Of a stretch of DNA of 64,000 nt, positions 63,561 through 64,000 are shown one piece after another. The translations under genes and the position numbers were made by a program. The notes under the pieces are model-generated. The model was not told the origin of the DNA and made no database searches. It saw only the letters and a list, made by a program, of their open reading frames with translations. This stretch comes from Epiperipatus broadwayi (taxonomy: Eukaryota > Onychophora > Udeonychophora > Euonychophora > Peripatidae). Numbering within the stretch: the stretch's first letter is position 1; the number at the start of each line of letters is the position of its first letter. Where the stretch lies: the NCBI GenBank assembly GCA_028023455.1, contig JAQFVV010006706.1, positions 248,001 through 312,000 of the forward strand, read 5' to 3'.

Positions 63561-64000
63561 TTTAATATTGTTAGTCATGGGGACAGATGTATATTATTTA
63601 CAGAGGATGGGAGTATATTTTTTTCTAAGAAAAGGGACTAAAGAAATAGAATATTTGAAATATATTTTTTAAAAAGATTAATCAGTATATTTAGGATTAT
63701 AGAATGATAAAGAAGATTAAGTGAATCAGTATAAATTTTGGAAATACATAAGAATCAAAATGGTTCTATCTAAAAAATAGGTGAGTTTTAGAGTTCCATT
63801 TAAAAACTCCCATTTAATGAAAAATGTTAGATTCACTTTGGAGAATAAATATTTAGGAAAAAATTGCAAACCCCATTTTGATCATTAGCCATACACAATT
63901 GAAAATAAATAACAAATAAATTGACATGATAATTTAACTAAAAGTGTAACTTTATACTTAGTGCATGTATTGTTTAATAATGGCTGATACAATCATTCTT
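63561..64000. other. AT-rich stretch at the window edge
   Basis: May contain more of the antisense LINE relic, but no motif is clear enough to claim. Confidence 0.35.

Overview
The window looks like AT-rich, intron-poor, repeat-dense animal nuclear DNA. I could not identify any host protein gene with confidence. The organism is probably a lophotrochozoan, and a mollusc such as a cephalopod would fit. This is inference from four things: the base composition with long (AT)n tracts, the mix of element families (a Penelope-like element, APE-type LINEs, zf-RVT LINEs, hAT elements of the ZMYM1-like and ZBED5-like kinds, and tRNA-derived SINEs), a short TTAGGG-type interstitial telomeric motif, and the absence of bacterial gene organisation. 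No species can be named from sequence alone.

Layout. 1-4.3 kb is AT-rich filler with one SINE fragment. 4.3-8.1 kb holds a Penelope-like retroelement on the minus strand: one near full-length unit and one 5'-truncated unit in head-to-tail tandem, with (AT)n tracts on both sides. Each pLTR carries a hammerhead-ribozyme-like fold. 8.2-9.6 kb is a direct-plus-inverted array of a ~400-bp repeat. 11-17 kb contains MITE-like inverted-repeat elements and several copies of a 200-270-bp dispersed repeat (family A). 17.4 kb has the 3' end of a zf-RVT LINE. 19.7-20.7 kb holds tRNA-related SINE copies (family B). 22-24.3 kb is an old LINE whose reverse-transcriptase motif is interrupted by a ~100-bp tRNA-derived SINE with a 16-bp target duplication. 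25.8-26.9 kb is a Ty3/Gypsy relic.

30.7-35.3 kb is the best-preserved element: a 4.6-kb hAT transposon with an 8-bp target duplication and one uninterrupted 830-codon transposase reading frame. A fold-back TA-flanked element is nested beside one terminus. 37.2-38.8 kb is a decayed ZBED5/SCAND3-like hAT transposase. 40.2-42.3 kb is a second, longer copy of the zf-RVT LINE. 44.4-47.4 kb is an RTE-like LINE with few disabling mutations. 48.6-49.2 kb is an ~80-bp tandem array interrupted by a 232-bp palindrome. 51.8-53.0 kb is a TA-flanked non-autonomous DNA transposon. The rest, to 64 kb, is mostly unassigned AT-rich sequence with a second SINE copy, further A and B repeats, and an antisense zf-RVT LINE relic at 62.3-63.6 kb.

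The coding-like regions do not form a pathway. They are layered transposon insertions, and the nesting gives relative ages: the SINE is younger than the 22-24 kb LINE, the fold-back element is younger than the hAT, and the palindrome is younger than the tandem array. Three short open segments (24974-25087 minus, 36508-36714 plus, 59166-59360 minus) have splice-like or protein-like features and are the only host-exon candidates. All three are weak.
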